NCBI GenBank assembly: GCA_050729795.1
Contig: JBOHME010000001.1
Coordinates: forward strand, 51,886-115,885
DNA from: AP-15 sp050729795
GTDB taxonomy: Bacteria; Pseudomonadota; Alphaproteobacteria; ATCC43930; CGMCC-115725
DNA: 64,000 nt
Direction: 5' to 3'
In this document: in pieces, positions 24,386 to 33,421 of the stretch
How the letters are laid out: every line of letters begins with the position of its first letter
How positions within the stretch are numbered: the stretch's first letter is position 1
The notes under the pieces: model-generated
Told to the model about the DNA's origin: nothing
What the model saw: only the letters and a program-made list of their open reading frames with translations
The model's database searches: none
Position numbers and translations under genes: made by a program

Positions 24386-26179
24386 ATGCCCGCTCCAGCC
24401 CACGCCCGGCGGCAAAGGTTCGGGATGACCGAGGTAGCGCGGGTGGCGAACCGCGGCGACCAGCAGGCGCAGCGATTGGGGCGCATCGCGTTCTCGGAGC
24501 TGCCGACTTGGCAATTGCTCGGGCTGGCTGCCGTAGTCGGCCTTTGCTGGGATTCGAGCCTGTTCGACTGGAGCTTCCTCACCGGTCGGGGTGCCTTTTG
24601 GCGGTTCCCGGCGGGGATCGACATGCAGACGGTGCTCGCCTCCTACTTCTACTATGCCCAAAGCCCATGGCATCTACCGCTGTTCTACGTCTCCCGCTTG
24701 GGAATTCCGACGGGCACCAACGTGATCTTCACCGATCCGGTTCCGCTGATCGCGTTCGCGGGAAAATTGATCCATAGCCTCGCCGGCGTCACGGTCAATC
24801 CTTACGGAGCCTTTCTCTTCCTGTGCTTCGCGCTTCCTGGCGTGGCAATGAGCTTGGTGCTGATCGTCACCAGGACGCGGTATGCGTTGGCAACGGTGAT
24901 CGCGGCGATCTTTGCCGACGCGATGCCCACGCTGTTGTGGCGCTGGGGCCATATCGCGCTCGAAGCACAGTTTCTTCTGATCGGCGCGCTAGCACTCTAT
25001 CTCTTGTCATTGCACGCGGGTAGCTGGCGTGGCCGTGCGCTGGGCTGGACCGGTTATCTGGCCCTCGCCTATCTGATCAATATCTACCTGTTTGCGATGG
25101 TCGGCAGCGTGTGGCTGAGCGCCATCGTGCAGCGCCGTCTCGATCGCAGAGCGACGAGTGGTCGGACGATCGCGACCGGGTTCGGGGTGATATTGCCGAT
25201 CGTCATGCTGATAGTGATTGGCGGCCAATTCGGCCCTGGCGGCGACCTGCCCTTCGCTCGCTATGGATACTTCTCGATGAACCTGCTCTCGCCATTCGCG
25301 CCGCAGTATAGCGGTGTGTTTCCCGGGCTCGGCGGGGTCATCGACGCCACAGGTGGTCAGTACGAAGGCTACAACTATCTCGGGTCGGGACTGCTTCTGG
25401 CCTCGCTGCTGCTGTTGCCGGCTGAGCTCGGATGGTTGAAGCAGAACGCACGTCGGCATGCGGCGTTGCTGATGGCCTTTGCCGCACTCGGTGTGTTTGC
25501 GGTTTCAAACCGTCTCTTCTTCGGTCACCGGCTGCTGCTGAACTTGCCGATCCCGCATGATCTCGGTTTGGTGCTCGGGATCTTCCGGTCGAGCGGCCGC
25601 TTCTTCTGGCCGATCGGTTATGCGCAGGTCGCGATCGTCATCGTGCTGACCTTTCGCCGGCCACGGCCGGTGATCGTGTGCTTTGTGCTCGCTGCGGCCT
25701 TGCTGCAGCTGCTCGATGTCCAGCCGTTGCGGGCCCGCATCGTCGCCAGCATCGCCGCTGCGCCGGATCAAGAGCAGCTCGCCACCCGCCAGGTAGCCAA
25801 TCTTGTCGCCGGAGCCAGGCGGCTCGAAATCGTGCCGAGCTTTCAATGCAGCACCGGTGAGACAGAGTTGTCTGCGAACATGCAGCTGATGCTGGCGGCG
25901 GCGCGGGCGAATGTGCCGACCAACACTGTTTATCTGGCGCGGCAGAGCTACGGCCTCGACTGGGGCGACGTGCTGCGCTCGCCATCGGGCTATATGCGGC
26001 GGCTGGACGCGCGCCGCTCCCACTATTGCCGGCACGAGCGCGATGAGCTGTGGCACGACCGCCGGCCGGGCGATGTGGTCGTGCTCTTGTCCGGAGCGCC
26101 GGAGCAGCAGCAGCTCGCGCCGGAGGTCAGCTGCGCGCCGCTCTCCTGGGCGAGATATTGCAGGATAACTGGAAAATGA
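24386..26179 (+). CDS. Polytopic membrane protein, DUF6311/GT-C-like
   Basis: A protein of 597 residues with about eleven membrane segments and a soluble C-terminal domain (from about residue 440). After the first helix comes a periplasmic loop with SRLGIPTGTNVIFTDPVPLI, which I recognise from DUF6311 proteins related to GT-C glycosyltransferases; FSMNLLSPFAPQYSGVFPGL also fits. Such proteins would use a lipid-linked sugar on the periplasmic side. GGAGAAAG (24371-24378) selects ATG 24386; an in-frame GTG at 24356 is less likely. The gene is divergent from the GT2/methyltransferase pair. Confidence 0.72.
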   Translation: MPAPAHARRQRFGMTEVARVANRGDQQAQRLGRIAFSELPTWQLLGLAAVVGLCWDSSLFDWSFLTGRGAFWRFPAGIDMQTVLASYFYYAQSPWHLPLFYVSRLGIPTGTNVIFTDPVPLIAFAGKLIHSLAGVTVNPYGAFLFLCFALPGVAMSLVLIVTRTRYALATVIAAIFADAMPTLLWRWGHIALEAQFLLIGALALYLLSLHAGSWRGRALGWTGYLALAYLINIYLFAMVGSVWLSAIVQRRLDRRATSGRTIATGFGVILPIVMLIVIGGQFGPGGDLPFARYGYFSMNLLSPFAPQYSGVFPGLGGVIDATGGQYEGYNYLGSGLLLASLLLLPAELGWLKQNARRHAALLMAFAALGVFAVSNRLFFGHRLLLNLPIPHDLGLVLGIFRSSGRFFWPIGYAQVAIVIVLTFRRPRPVIVCFVLAAALLQLLDVQPLRARIVASIAAAPDQEQLATRQVANLVAGARRLEIVPSFQCSTGETELSANMQLMLAAARANVPTNTVYLARQSYGLDWGDVLRSPSGYMRRLDARRSHYCRHERDELWHDRRPGDVVVLLSGAPEQQQLAPEVSCAPLSWARYCRITGK

Positions 26180-26251
26180 CCCGACGATTGCGACCGCCCG
26201 CCGCCCGTTCATCAGCAATTAACCGGGGGAATATAGGCTCGCGGCGCTGAT

Positions 26252-27607
26252 ATGACCGTGATCCGACCCGCATGGTCCGGCCCGCCATCGCCGCGGCGAT
26301 GGCGGTACCGCCTGGCGATCCCGGCCGTGGCCGCGCTGCTCTTCGCCGCGCTCGCAGCGTTGTGGCATTGGGGGCCGCGCACTCTTTATTTCGCCGTGCT
26401 CGGTCGGTTCGGGTTCGTGCCGTTCCGCTTTCCGTTTCTCGATATCCACGCGGTGCTCGCCGCGGCGCAATGCCAGCGGCTCGGGTTCGACGTCTATCGC
26501 TACAATCCCTGCGATGTGCTGGGCCGCGTGCATGTCTACTCGCCGCTCTGGCTGACACTTACCCCCCACGTCCTCGGCACCGGTGCGACGACCCCGGTCG
26601 GGCTTGGACTCGATCTGATGTTCATCCTGGCGCTCGCATCTGTGATCCGCCCGACCAGCCCGGGCGAGACGCTGCTGTGCGGCCTTGCCGCATTGTCGCC
26701 GATGACGATTTACGCGCTTGAACGCGCCAATTGCGATGTGCTGATCTTTCTTTTGATCGTCGCCGGCTGCGCACTCGGCCGGGCCTCACGACCCTGGCGG
26801 TTTGGCGCATATGGCTTCTATCTGTTTGCCGGCCTGCTCAAATATTACCCGCTGGTTCTGTTGGTTCTGCTGGTGCGGGAGCGGCGGCGCGACGCGTTGA
26901 TCCTGGCGGCGTTGGCCACAGGGAGCCTGCTCGCGTTGGCCGGCATCGCTCAGGCCGACCTCGTCAAGGCACTCGGCAACATCCCGGTCCTTTCCTACTT
27001 TGCCGACTCGTTCTCGGCCCGCAACCTGCCTTTTGGCATAGCCGAGATCACATTCGGCACCGGTCGGCACGGCGCAGCATTGCTGCTGCTCTTGGTGCTC
27101 GGCGCCCTCGCCGCGACCCGCATCAGCCGCACGGTCCGGCTGCTCGACAGGGCGGCGCTCGACCCCGAACCGTTTGCGGCGCAGACTATGCTGGTCGGCG
27201 CGCTGGTCCTAACCGCATGCTTTTTCAGCGGACAGAATATCGATTACCGCGGCATCTATTTTGTGCTGATCATGCCGGGGCTGGTCCGGCTGCGCGGTCT
27301 CGAAGAGGACCCGAAAGTCAGGCGGTTTCTCGCGCAGATGATGGCCGCCGTCCTGCTGGTCGCATGGGCGGACCCGATGCGCAGCATCGTCGACCGGTTC
27401 GCCACGCAGCTCGGAGGCGCGCTCGGTCCTCGCATCGAGCTGCTGTTCTGGATTGGCCGCGAGCTCTTATGGTGGTGGCTGATCGCCGGGCTTGCCGCGA
27501 TCATCCTCGCTTACGCCGCGCGCGCGTTGCTGCGGCCCGGCTGCCGGTGGCCTCGCCTCGACATAGCGGTTCCTGCGGCAATCCGGCGTGCCAAACGCGG
27601 GGCCTGA
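26252..27607 (+). CDS. Polytopic membrane protein, GT87-like
   Basis: A protein of 451 residues with ten or more hydrophobic segments. The first periplasmic loop contains FLDIHAVLAAAQCQRLGFDV and YRYNPCDVLGRVHVYSPLWL, the acidic-plus-YxP pattern of GT87/DUF2029 mannosyltransferase-like GT-C proteins; GFYLFAGLLKYYPLVLLVLL with an RERRR loop follows. It probably moves a sugar from a polyprenyl donor to an envelope acceptor. It lies 72 bases after the DUF6311-like gene and could be cotranscribed. No clear ribosome site is visible. Confidence 0.72.
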   Translation: MTVIRPAWSGPPSPRRWRYRLAIPAVAALLFAALAALWHWGPRTLYFAVLGRFGFVPFRFPFLDIHAVLAAAQCQRLGFDVYRYNPCDVLGRVHVYSPLWLTLTPHVLGTGATTPVGLGLDLMFILALASVIRPTSPGETLLCGLAALSPMTIYALERANCDVLIFLLIVAGCALGRASRPWRFGAYGFYLFAGLLKYYPLVLLVLLVRERRRDALILAALATGSLLALAGIAQADLVKALGNIPVLSYFADSFSARNLPFGIAEITFGTGRHGAALLLLLVLGALAATRISRTVRLLDRAALDPEPFAAQTMLVGALVLTACFFSGQNIDYRGIYFVLIMPGLVRLRGLEEDPKVRRFLAQMMAAVLLVAWADPMRSIVDRFATQLGGALGPRIELLFWIGRELLWWWLIAGLAAIILAYAARALLRPGCRWPRLDIAVPAAIRRAKRGA

Positions 27608-27619
27608 CCGGATCCGGCG

Positions 27620-29755
27620 TCACTCATGCAGCAGCGCCGCCATGACTCGTTCGCGGGTCAGCGGCAGATCGCGAATCCGGGTTCCCAGCGCCTGCGCGAC
27701 GGCGTTGCCGATCGCCGCGACAGTTGGTCCGCCGGCAGCCTCGCCAATGCCGAGCGGCGGCCGGTCGGCAACCGCTTCGACCAGTTCGGCGGTCACCTCG
27801 GGCACCTCACTGAAGCGCAGCACCGGGTAGCTCTCCCAGTCGCGCGAGCTGATGCCGTCATGATCGAGCCGGACTCCCTCCTTGAGCGCCCAGCTCGCCG
27901 CCTGGATGATGCCACCTTCGAGCTGGTTGATGGCACCGTCGGGGTTGATGACGAGCCCGGCATCCGCCGCACACCAGACCCGCAGCAGCCGGACCTGCTG
28001 GTCGATCTCGATCTCAGCGATCACCGCAGCATAAGCGGCGAGGTTCTTGTACCGGGCGAAGGCGATGCCGCGGCCCTTGCCAGTGCCGGCGGGCTGCCCT
28101 GGGCGCCAGGCGGCCAGACGTGCCGCATGGGTGACCACCGCCCGCGCCCGCGGGTCCGACAGCAGGGACAACCGGTAGGCCACCGGATCGGCGCCGGCTT
28201 CGAGCGCCAAATCGTCAATCGAAGATTCGATTGCGAAGACGTTGAGCGTGGCCCCCAACCCGCGCAACGACGAGGTCCGCACCGGGGTTTCGGGGACCAG
28301 ATGGTGGATGATCCGCCGCGCGGCAAAATCATAAAGCGGTTCGGCATTGCGCGTCCCGGCGCCGGGCGGACCCGGTGATTCGGTCGCAGGCGGTGGCGGT
28401 GGCGGGTCGGGCAAGGCTTCTGCGGCAAGCAGATTGCCGCCGCTGCCCGGGCGGCTCGTGTGCCGTCCGCTCCAGATCTCGGTCGTCCAGTCGCGCGTGC
28501 GGCCGGCGGGGTCGAGAACCGCCGCGACATTGACCACCATTGCCGGGCTGACCGGCTCGAAACCGAACTCATCTTCGCGCCGCCAGCGCACCCGCACCGG
28601 CGCGCCAGGCCGACGCATCGCGATCACCGCGGCATCGGCCGCAGCGTCGTCGGCTCCGTTGTGGCCATAGCAGCCCGGCCCCTGCATATGCCTGACCGAG
28701 ATCGCGGCGGGGTCGAGCTTCAGGGTGCGCGCGAGTGCTGCGCGCAGCGGGTAGATCCCCTGCGAATGCGTCCACACTTCGAGCCGCCCGCCGCGATAGA
28801 GAGCGAGCGCGCAGGATGGCGCCACCGAAGCATGGGCGACGTGCATGCGCGTATAGGTCGCCTGGTGCCGCGGCTCGGCAGGCGTCGCGGCGGCCGGCGG
28901 CGCGCCGACGACCCGGTCGATCGACGGCTGCTGCAGCAGCCAGCGGGCCTCCTCCTGCGCCGGGTTCAGCGCGTCGATATCCTCCCACTCCCAGACGACA
29001 TGCGCCGGGGCCGCCGCAGCGGCCGCGTCGACGACAGTCTCGTCAGTGCCGAGGATGGCAAGAAAATTGCCGTCGCGCAGGAGCTCGATCGAGCCTTTGG
29101 CGGCGCGCCGGATCGCCGCCTCATCGAGCGACCCGATCCGGGCTCCGCGGCGTGGCTGGCGCACGACGCGCGCATGCAGCATCCCGTCGAGCCGCAGGTC
29201 GTGGACAAAAATCGGCTCGCCAAACACTTTGGCCGCAAGATCGATGCGCGGCTCGCTGCGGCCGACGATGCGATAATCACTGACCGCCCTGGTGGCCGTG
29301 CGGCCGCTCGCATGACGGGCGAGATCGATTGCGCCGCGCAGCGACCAGTAATCCTGCCCGATCGGCTCGCCGTCATGCAGGATCGCGCCGTCGCGGACCG
29401 AAAGCCCGGTCCGCGGATGGCCGAACCGCGCCGCGGCGTGATCGAGGAAGAGTGCGCGCACCTCGGCGCAGGCGAGGCGCAGCGCGAGGCCGCCAAATTG
29501 GATCGACTGGCTGCCCGAGGTATAGCCTTCATTCGGAGTGAGATCGGTATCACCGGTCTGCAGGCGGATCCGATCAAGGCCGATCTCGAGCTCTTCGGCC
29601 GCGATCTGGCGCATCGCGGTCAGCACACCCTGACCGATCTCGACCTTGCCGGTCGAGACCGTGACAAAGCCGGGCTCGGCAAACCGCACCCATTGGTCGA
29701 GGCGCGGGTTGTCGCCGAGAGCGGACGGCAGAACCGGGGCATCAGTCAGGCTCAT
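27620..29755 (-). CDS. Molybdenum hydroxylase large subunit (xanthine dehydrogenase family, IorB-like)
   Basis: A protein of 711 residues, the size of the single-polypeptide molybdopterin subunit of isoquinoline 1-oxidoreductase/nicotinate dehydrogenase-type enzymes. It contains STGKVEIGQGVLTAMRQIAA, TPNEGYTSGSQSIQFGG, GPGCYGHNGADDAAADA and the catalytic glutamate in GIGEAAGGPTVAAIGNAVAQ. No signal peptide is evident at this start. It hydroxylates a heteroaromatic or aldehyde substrate using water. The 4-base overlap with the iron-sulfur subunit shows they form a pair. No FAD subunit is adjacent, in line with the IorAB type, which passes electrons to another acceptor. Confidence 0.88.
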   Translation of the reverse strand: MSLTDAPVLPSALGDNPRLDQWVRFAEPGFVTVSTGKVEIGQGVLTAMRQIAAEELEIGLDRIRLQTGDTDLTPNEGYTSGSQSIQFGGLALRLACAEVRALFLDHAAARFGHPRTGLSVRDGAILHDGEPIGQDYWSLRGAIDLARHASGRTATRAVSDYRIVGRSEPRIDLAAKVFGEPIFVHDLRLDGMLHARVVRQPRRGARIGSLDEAAIRRAAKGSIELLRDGNFLAILGTDETVVDAAAAAAPAHVVWEWEDIDALNPAQEEARWLLQQPSIDRVVGAPPAAATPAEPRHQATYTRMHVAHASVAPSCALALYRGGRLEVWTHSQGIYPLRAALARTLKLDPAAISVRHMQGPGCYGHNGADDAAADAAVIAMRRPGAPVRVRWRREDEFGFEPVSPAMVVNVAAVLDPAGRTRDWTTEIWSGRHTSRPGSGGNLLAAEALPDPPPPPPATESPGPPGAGTRNAEPLYDFAARRIIHHLVPETPVRTSSLRGLGATLNVFAIESSIDDLALEAGADPVAYRLSLLSDPRARAVVTHAARLAAWRPGQPAGTGKGRGIAFARYKNLAAYAAVIAEIEIDQQVRLLRVWCAADAGLVINPDGAINQLEGGIIQAASWALKEGVRLDHDGISSRDWESYPVLRFSEVPEVTAELVEAVADRPPLGIGEAAGGPTVAAIGNAVAQALGTRIRDLPLTRERVMAALLHE

Positions 29756-30231
29756 CGGGCGCTCCCCTGGCGGAGCTGCGCGGCGGCGCGAGCGACCGCG
29801 CGCAGGATCCGATTATGGCTGCCGCAGCGGCAGATATTGTCGTCGAGCGCCGCGGCGATCTCGGCCCGCGACGGCGACGGGTTGCGATCGAGCAGCGCCT
29901 TCGCCGAGATCAGGATGCCGGCGAGGCAATAACCGCATTGCCCGGCCTGCTCGTCGAGAAACGCCTGCTGCAGCGGATGCGGCCGATCAGGTGTCCCCAG
30001 CCCTTCGATCGTGACGATCTCCTTGCCGGCGACCGCCGATAGCGGTTTGCCGCAGGATTTTTCGGCACGACCTTCGATCAGCACCATGCAGCAGCCGCAT
30101 TGTTCGAGACCGCAGCCGAATTTGGTGCCGGTGAGACCCAGATCGTTGCGCAGAACGTCGAGAAGCGGCGGGTCGCCCACGGCGGTGACGGAGACCCGCT
30201 GTCCATTCACCGTGAAGCCTGTCGATTGCAT
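29752..30231 (-). CDS. Molybdenum hydroxylase (2Fe-2S) small subunit (IorA-like)
   Basis: A protein of 159 residues. The N-terminal ferredoxin domain has FGCGLEQCGCCMVLIEG and a fourth cysteine in EKSCGKPL; the C-terminal helical domain has AGQCGYCLAGILISA and DDNICRCGSHNRIL. These eight cysteines hold the two [2Fe-2S] clusters that carry electrons from the molybdenum site. It is encoded directly upstream of, and overlaps, the large subunit. Confidence 0.93.
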   Translation of the reverse strand: MQSTGFTVNGQRVSVTAVGDPPLLDVLRNDLGLTGTKFGCGLEQCGCCMVLIEGRAEKSCGKPLSAVAGKEIVTIEGLGTPDRPHPLQQAFLDEQAGQCGYCLAGILISAKALLDRNPSPSRAEIAAALDDNICRCGSHNRILRAVARAAAQLRQGSAR

Positions 30232-30291
30232 CCCCTGCCCTCATTCCAGCCGACAGCAGGATATCAGATCGCCGGGCGGTATCACCGCGCT

Positions 30292-30630
30292 TTACCCGGC
30301 GCGATCGCCGCGTCCTGCGCGGCGGCCCAATTTATAGCCCAGCAGCAGCCCGCCGAGCAGCGCGACGACCAGAGGCAGCGGTCGGCGCAACGGAAGAAAC
30401 CGAGTGCCCTCGTCGGTGATCTCGATCACCCCGACCGGGCGCAGATCGATACCCGCGCCGCCGCCGCCATGCTTGCTGCCGCCACCAGCACCAAAGCCGT
30501 AGCGCATACGCGCGACCGGAACGATCGTGCGGCCACTTTGCTCGACCGGCTCGCCATAAAGCTGGCATATGCTGGCACCAGCCTGCAGCCGATTGCCGAG
30601 CGATCGCAATGTCTTGACAAGGCTGGCCAT
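30292..30630 (-). CDS. GerW/YtfJ family protein
   Basis: A protein of 112 residues from ATG 30630, with GGGGGAAG just upstream (an in-frame ATG at 30642 is possible). It has ASICQLYGEPVEQSGRTIVP, MRYGFGAGGG followed by a Gly-rich turn, and GIDLRPVGVIEI, the pattern of the YtfJ/GerW family first known from Bacillus spores but widespread in non-spore-formers. The C-terminus has one hydrophobic helix (PLVVALLGGLLLGYKL). Its role outside spores is unknown. It is the last gene of the minus-strand run that includes the GrrM cluster, but a functional link is not shown. Confidence 0.8.
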   Translation of the reverse strand: MASLVKTLRSLGNRLQAGASICQLYGEPVEQSGRTIVPVARMRYGFGAGGGSKHGGGGAGIDLRPVGVIEITDEGTRFLPLRRPLPLVVALLGGLLLGYKLGRRAGRGDRAG

Positions 30631-30735
30631 TGCTTCCCCCATGGTCGGACCCGGTCGGCGCTGCGTGCGACAGTCGTTGGGATGCGCGACGCCGCCGATC
30701 CTGGTGCGCGGATCGCTGCCGCGGCGCGGGCCGGC

Positions 30736-31326
30736 TCAAGGCCGATTATTGGCCATGATTGCCCTATAGAGCTGTTCGACAGCAATGCTGTCCCGGCTCG
30801 GATGACGGCGGTCGGCCAGCGACCGGCGCGGCTGCATATGCCTGGCCATGCCGAAATTTCGGCCGGGCGCGCTCGCGCCGCTCAGCACGCGCACGCGATA
30901 GAGCGCCACCGTTGGCGGCAGCTCGCCACTCGGCCGGCCGCTCTCGATCCAGGTATCCATCCGGGCGGGGCCCCAATTATAGGCGGCGACTGCATCGGCC
31001 CAATTAGCGTAACGCTGATAGAGCCGGGCCAGATAGGCGCGACCGAGCAGCAAATTCTCGGTCGGATCGAAGCGATCCCCATTGCCGACATCGGCGGCCG
31101 CAGCCGCCGACACCTGCATCGGCCCCTGTGGCCCGTCGGGATCGGGCCGCCACATCGCCGGATCGGTGCCGTCGCTCGTTTCGACACCCAAAACGGCGCG
31201 TGCCACCCGATCGAGCGCGACCGAATTGGCGGCAGCGCGCGAGCCTGCCTGCACCGCACCGCCAGCGAGAAAGCCGAGCACGACGGCGGCGATCAGTCCG
31301 GGCTTGGCGGCTCGGGAAAGCACCAC
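30736..31326 (-). CDS. Exported lytic transglycosylase-like (SLT domain) protein
   Basis: A protein of 196 residues from GTG 31326. Residues 1-28 form a signal peptide (KPGLIAAVVLGFLAGGAVQA). The SLT-like fold follows: VLGVETSDGTDPAMWR with the likely catalytic Glu, DGPQGPMQVSAAAAADVG, NLLLGRAYLARLYQRYANWA and VAAYNWGPARMDTWI. It would act on peptidoglycan. The frame stays open upstream, through a basic Ala/Arg-rich stretch with a TTG near 31425, so the start is uncertain. It lies 89 bases after the exported CxxC protein on the same strand and may belong to the GrrM transcript. Confidence 0.72.
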   Translation of the reverse strand: MVLSRAAKPGLIAAVVLGFLAGGAVQAGSRAAANSVALDRVARAVLGVETSDGTDPAMWRPDPDGPQGPMQVSAAAAADVGNGDRFDPTENLLLGRAYLARLYQRYANWADAVAAYNWGPARMDTWIESGRPSGELPPTVALYRVRVLSGASAPGRNFGMARHMQPRRSLADRRHPSRDSIAVEQLYRAIMANNRP

Positions 31327-31415
31327 CGCCGCGCGCGCTCGGCCCCTAGCCGCCGCCGCCGCCGTCGCCCGACCCGGCCGACGATCGCCGGATCGGCCGG
31401 CCCGATTGTCGCGAG

Positions 31416-32168
31416 CTACTCCCAATAGGCGGCAAGGATCGTGTTGTCCGCGCCGAGCATCAAATTGAGGCGGTTCGGATTGTGAGTGATCCCCCGGATC
31501 CCGTGATTGACCGGGATCCAGCGCAGCGTCTTTGGCAGATCTTCCTGGCGCACTACGCCGGGCGTCCCCGGGGCGGCCTGACCGCGCTCGGCAAATTTCT
31601 TGCCGACACAGTCCTTGCAACCGCTGACGTTGATCTTGACCGATTTGGTGCCGGGGATCTGGTCCACCTCGATCGCGTTCTCCGACGCGCGCACCCGCAC
31701 CCCCTTGAAGTCATGACCGGCTTCGAGTGGGAAGACCGCGCTGATCGGCACAAAGCCCGTCGCCTCCTCGGTCTGCAGCGGCATCGTCGCGATGAACTGC
31801 AGATCGAGAATGCCATCCACCGGCTTGCCGACAAAGGTCGGGACCAGCTCCGGCGAGCTCCATCCCTGGGCACCGGTCAGACCGGTGACCCGCACAATGT
31901 CGAGCTGGGGCTGGGTTTGCGTATGCAGGATCTCGACGCCGGTGACATAGAGCACCGGCAGCTCGTTCGACGGCTCAATCTCCGTCGGCTGGGCAAAGCC
32001 CGACTGGTCGGCGCCGGGACCATAGCCCTCTTGCGGTCCGCTGGCGTTCGCGGCCGGCGGACTGCTGGAGGCACTCGCGGCCGGTTGGGCCGACGCCATT
32101 GTCGCAAACCCGGTCTGCACAGCGGCACCGAGCAGAAGCAGGCTCAGCCACCGCAATGTTTTGTTCAT
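31416..32168 (-). CDS. Exported protein of unknown function with a CxxC motif, adjacent to GrrM
   Basis: A protein of 250 residues. A signal peptide covers residues 1-28 (MNKTLRWLSLLLLGAAVQTG through MASAQ), then a disordered Ala/Ser/Pro stretch to about residue 65. The folded part has VLYVTGVEILHTQTQPQLDI, GFVPISAVFPLEAGHDFKGV, INVSGCKDCVGKKFAERGQ and a conserved-looking end LNLMLGADNTILAAYWE. The CKDC pair could bind metal or a thiol. I do not recognise the family; it is not obviously the periplasmic-binding-type GrrP of other GRRM loci. Its ATG lies inside the 3' end of the grrM frame, which suggests translational coupling. Confidence 0.75.
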   Translation of the reverse strand: MNKTLRWLSLLLLGAAVQTGFATMASAQPAASASSSPPAANASGPQEGYGPGADQSGFAQPTEIEPSNELPVLYVTGVEILHTQTQPQLDIVRVTGLTGAQGWSSPELVPTFVGKPVDGILDLQFIATMPLQTEEATGFVPISAVFPLEAGHDFKGVRVRASENAIEVDQIPGTKSVKINVSGCKDCVGKKFAERGQAAPGTPGVVRQEDLPKTLRWIPVNHGIRGITHNPNRLNLMLGADNTILAAYWE

Positions 32169-33396
32169 CCTGTCCTCCGCTTTCCCGCGCCTCATCCACC
32201 GAAAGCGACACGCTCGGACGACCCGCGGTCGGGTACTGCTTTTGCACGGTCTCGGCCGAATCGACCCCGGCAGCCGGCCCCCGCTCCAGCGCATCGAGCA
32301 CCAGATCGGTCACGCGCATTCTGGTCAGCCGGCAATAGGTCGTCTCGGTGCTGGCAAAAGTGCCGTTCTCGGCAAGCTTGTTGACTGGCTCGCCGCCCCC
32401 GCACACCGAAAAATATTCGCAAGCTTCGCGGCACATCGCCACACCGGCATCGATATCGGCGAGCATCCGGGCGAAGGCCGGGCAGTGTGGCAGATCGGTC
32501 AACGCATCTCGATTGATGTTGCCGAGAATAAAATCGTCATAGGCCGGGTTCTTCAGACCGAGCAATTCGGGCGAGAACGTCGAGATATTGCCGGCCCAGT
32601 CCATGCTGGTGATCGCGAACGGCTCGACCAATTGGTTGCGGAACACGGCTTCCCTCGGGCGAATCACCTGCTGCAGCGCCTGCTCGATCTCGCGCAGAAA
32701 GGTGATCTTGCGGGGCGACGCCGCCGACAGGCGCCAGAATTCGCTCAGGAACCGGGAGAAGGCGGTCTCGACATCCCGCTCACCAAACGCTTCGGAGATG
32801 TGGTCGCCCTCGCTTTCCTCGACGTTGAAGCAGACCTCCTCGATCCCTTCGGCGACGTAGAAATCGAACATCTGGGCCGGCACCGCCATGCTGGCCGATG
32901 ACAGCACCGAGATCACATGAAACGGCACGGCGTGGCGGCGCAAGAGCCGGATGCCGGCGATCGTGCGCTCAAAGGTGCCGCGGCCGGCGCGCGTCACCCG
33001 GTTGCGGTCGTGCAGGTGCTGCGGTCCGTCGATGCTGACCCCGAGATTGATCGGCACCTCGGCAAAAAAGCTGCACCACGCAGCGTCGATCAGGGTGCCG
33101 TTGGTCTGGAACGAGTGGACGACCGTCACGTCGCGCGGGCGCAGCGCCTCGATCATCGCGAAGGCTTCACGGTAGAAGGAGATCGGCAGCACCATCGGCT
33201 CGCCGGCATGCCACACGACCGACAATCGGCCATCGACCCAGCCCGAAGCAAAGACCTGCGAGAACAGGTTGCAGAGGGTCTGCGGGGTCAACACGGCTTT
33301 CGAATTACGGCCGGGAAGATAGCAGTATTTGCAATCTATGTTGCAGAACGGGGTCGGCTGGACCACCAGCAAATCGATCACCGGCACGGCGGCCAT
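31975..33396 (-). CDS. grrM: Cyclophane-forming radical SAM/SPASM peptide maturase (GrrM/OscB type)
   Basis: A protein of 473 residues from ATG 33396. The radical SAM cluster site is Cys18, Cys22, Cys25 (PFCNIDCKYCY). SAM-binding elements follow (VVWHAGEPMVLP and LGVSIDGPQHLHDRNR). The SPASM domain carries Cys305, Cys322, Cys326, Cys332 and Cys355 within CREACEYFSVCGGGEPVNK and NGTFASTETTYCRL, the signature of GRRM maturases. These enzymes form C-C bonds within aromatic-x-Asn triads of precursor peptides. Two such precursors are encoded just upstream, the nearer one ending 25 bases away. The catalytic part is complete by about residue 370; from residue 410 the frame runs on over the start of the next gene, giving an unusual tail. 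Confidence 0.88.
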   Translation of the reverse strand: MAAVPVIDLLVVQPTPFCNIDCKYCYLPGRNSKAVLTPQTLCNLFSQVFASGWVDGRLSVVWHAGEPMVLPISFYREAFAMIEALRPRDVTVVHSFQTNGTLIDAAWCSFFAEVPINLGVSIDGPQHLHDRNRVTRAGRGTFERTIAGIRLLRRHAVPFHVISVLSSASMAVPAQMFDFYVAEGIEEVCFNVEESEGDHISEAFGERDVETAFSRFLSEFWRLSAASPRKITFLREIEQALQQVIRPREAVFRNQLVEPFAITSMDWAGNISTFSPELLGLKNPAYDDFILGNINRDALTDLPHCPAFARMLADIDAGVAMCREACEYFSVCGGGEPVNKLAENGTFASTETTYCRLTRMRVTDLVLDALERGPAAGVDSAETVQKQYPTAGRPSVSLSVDEARESGGQDEQNIAVAEPASARCRCADRVCDNGVGPTGRECLQQSAGRERQRTARGLWSRRRPVGLCPADGD

Positions 33397-33421
33397 CCTG
33401 CTTGGCGCGCGATCGCCTCGC

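Noticed and set aside
30292..30630. Sporulation function for the YtfJ-like protein
   Set aside because: The family is common in non-spore-forming bacteria and everything else here indicates an alphaproteobacterium.
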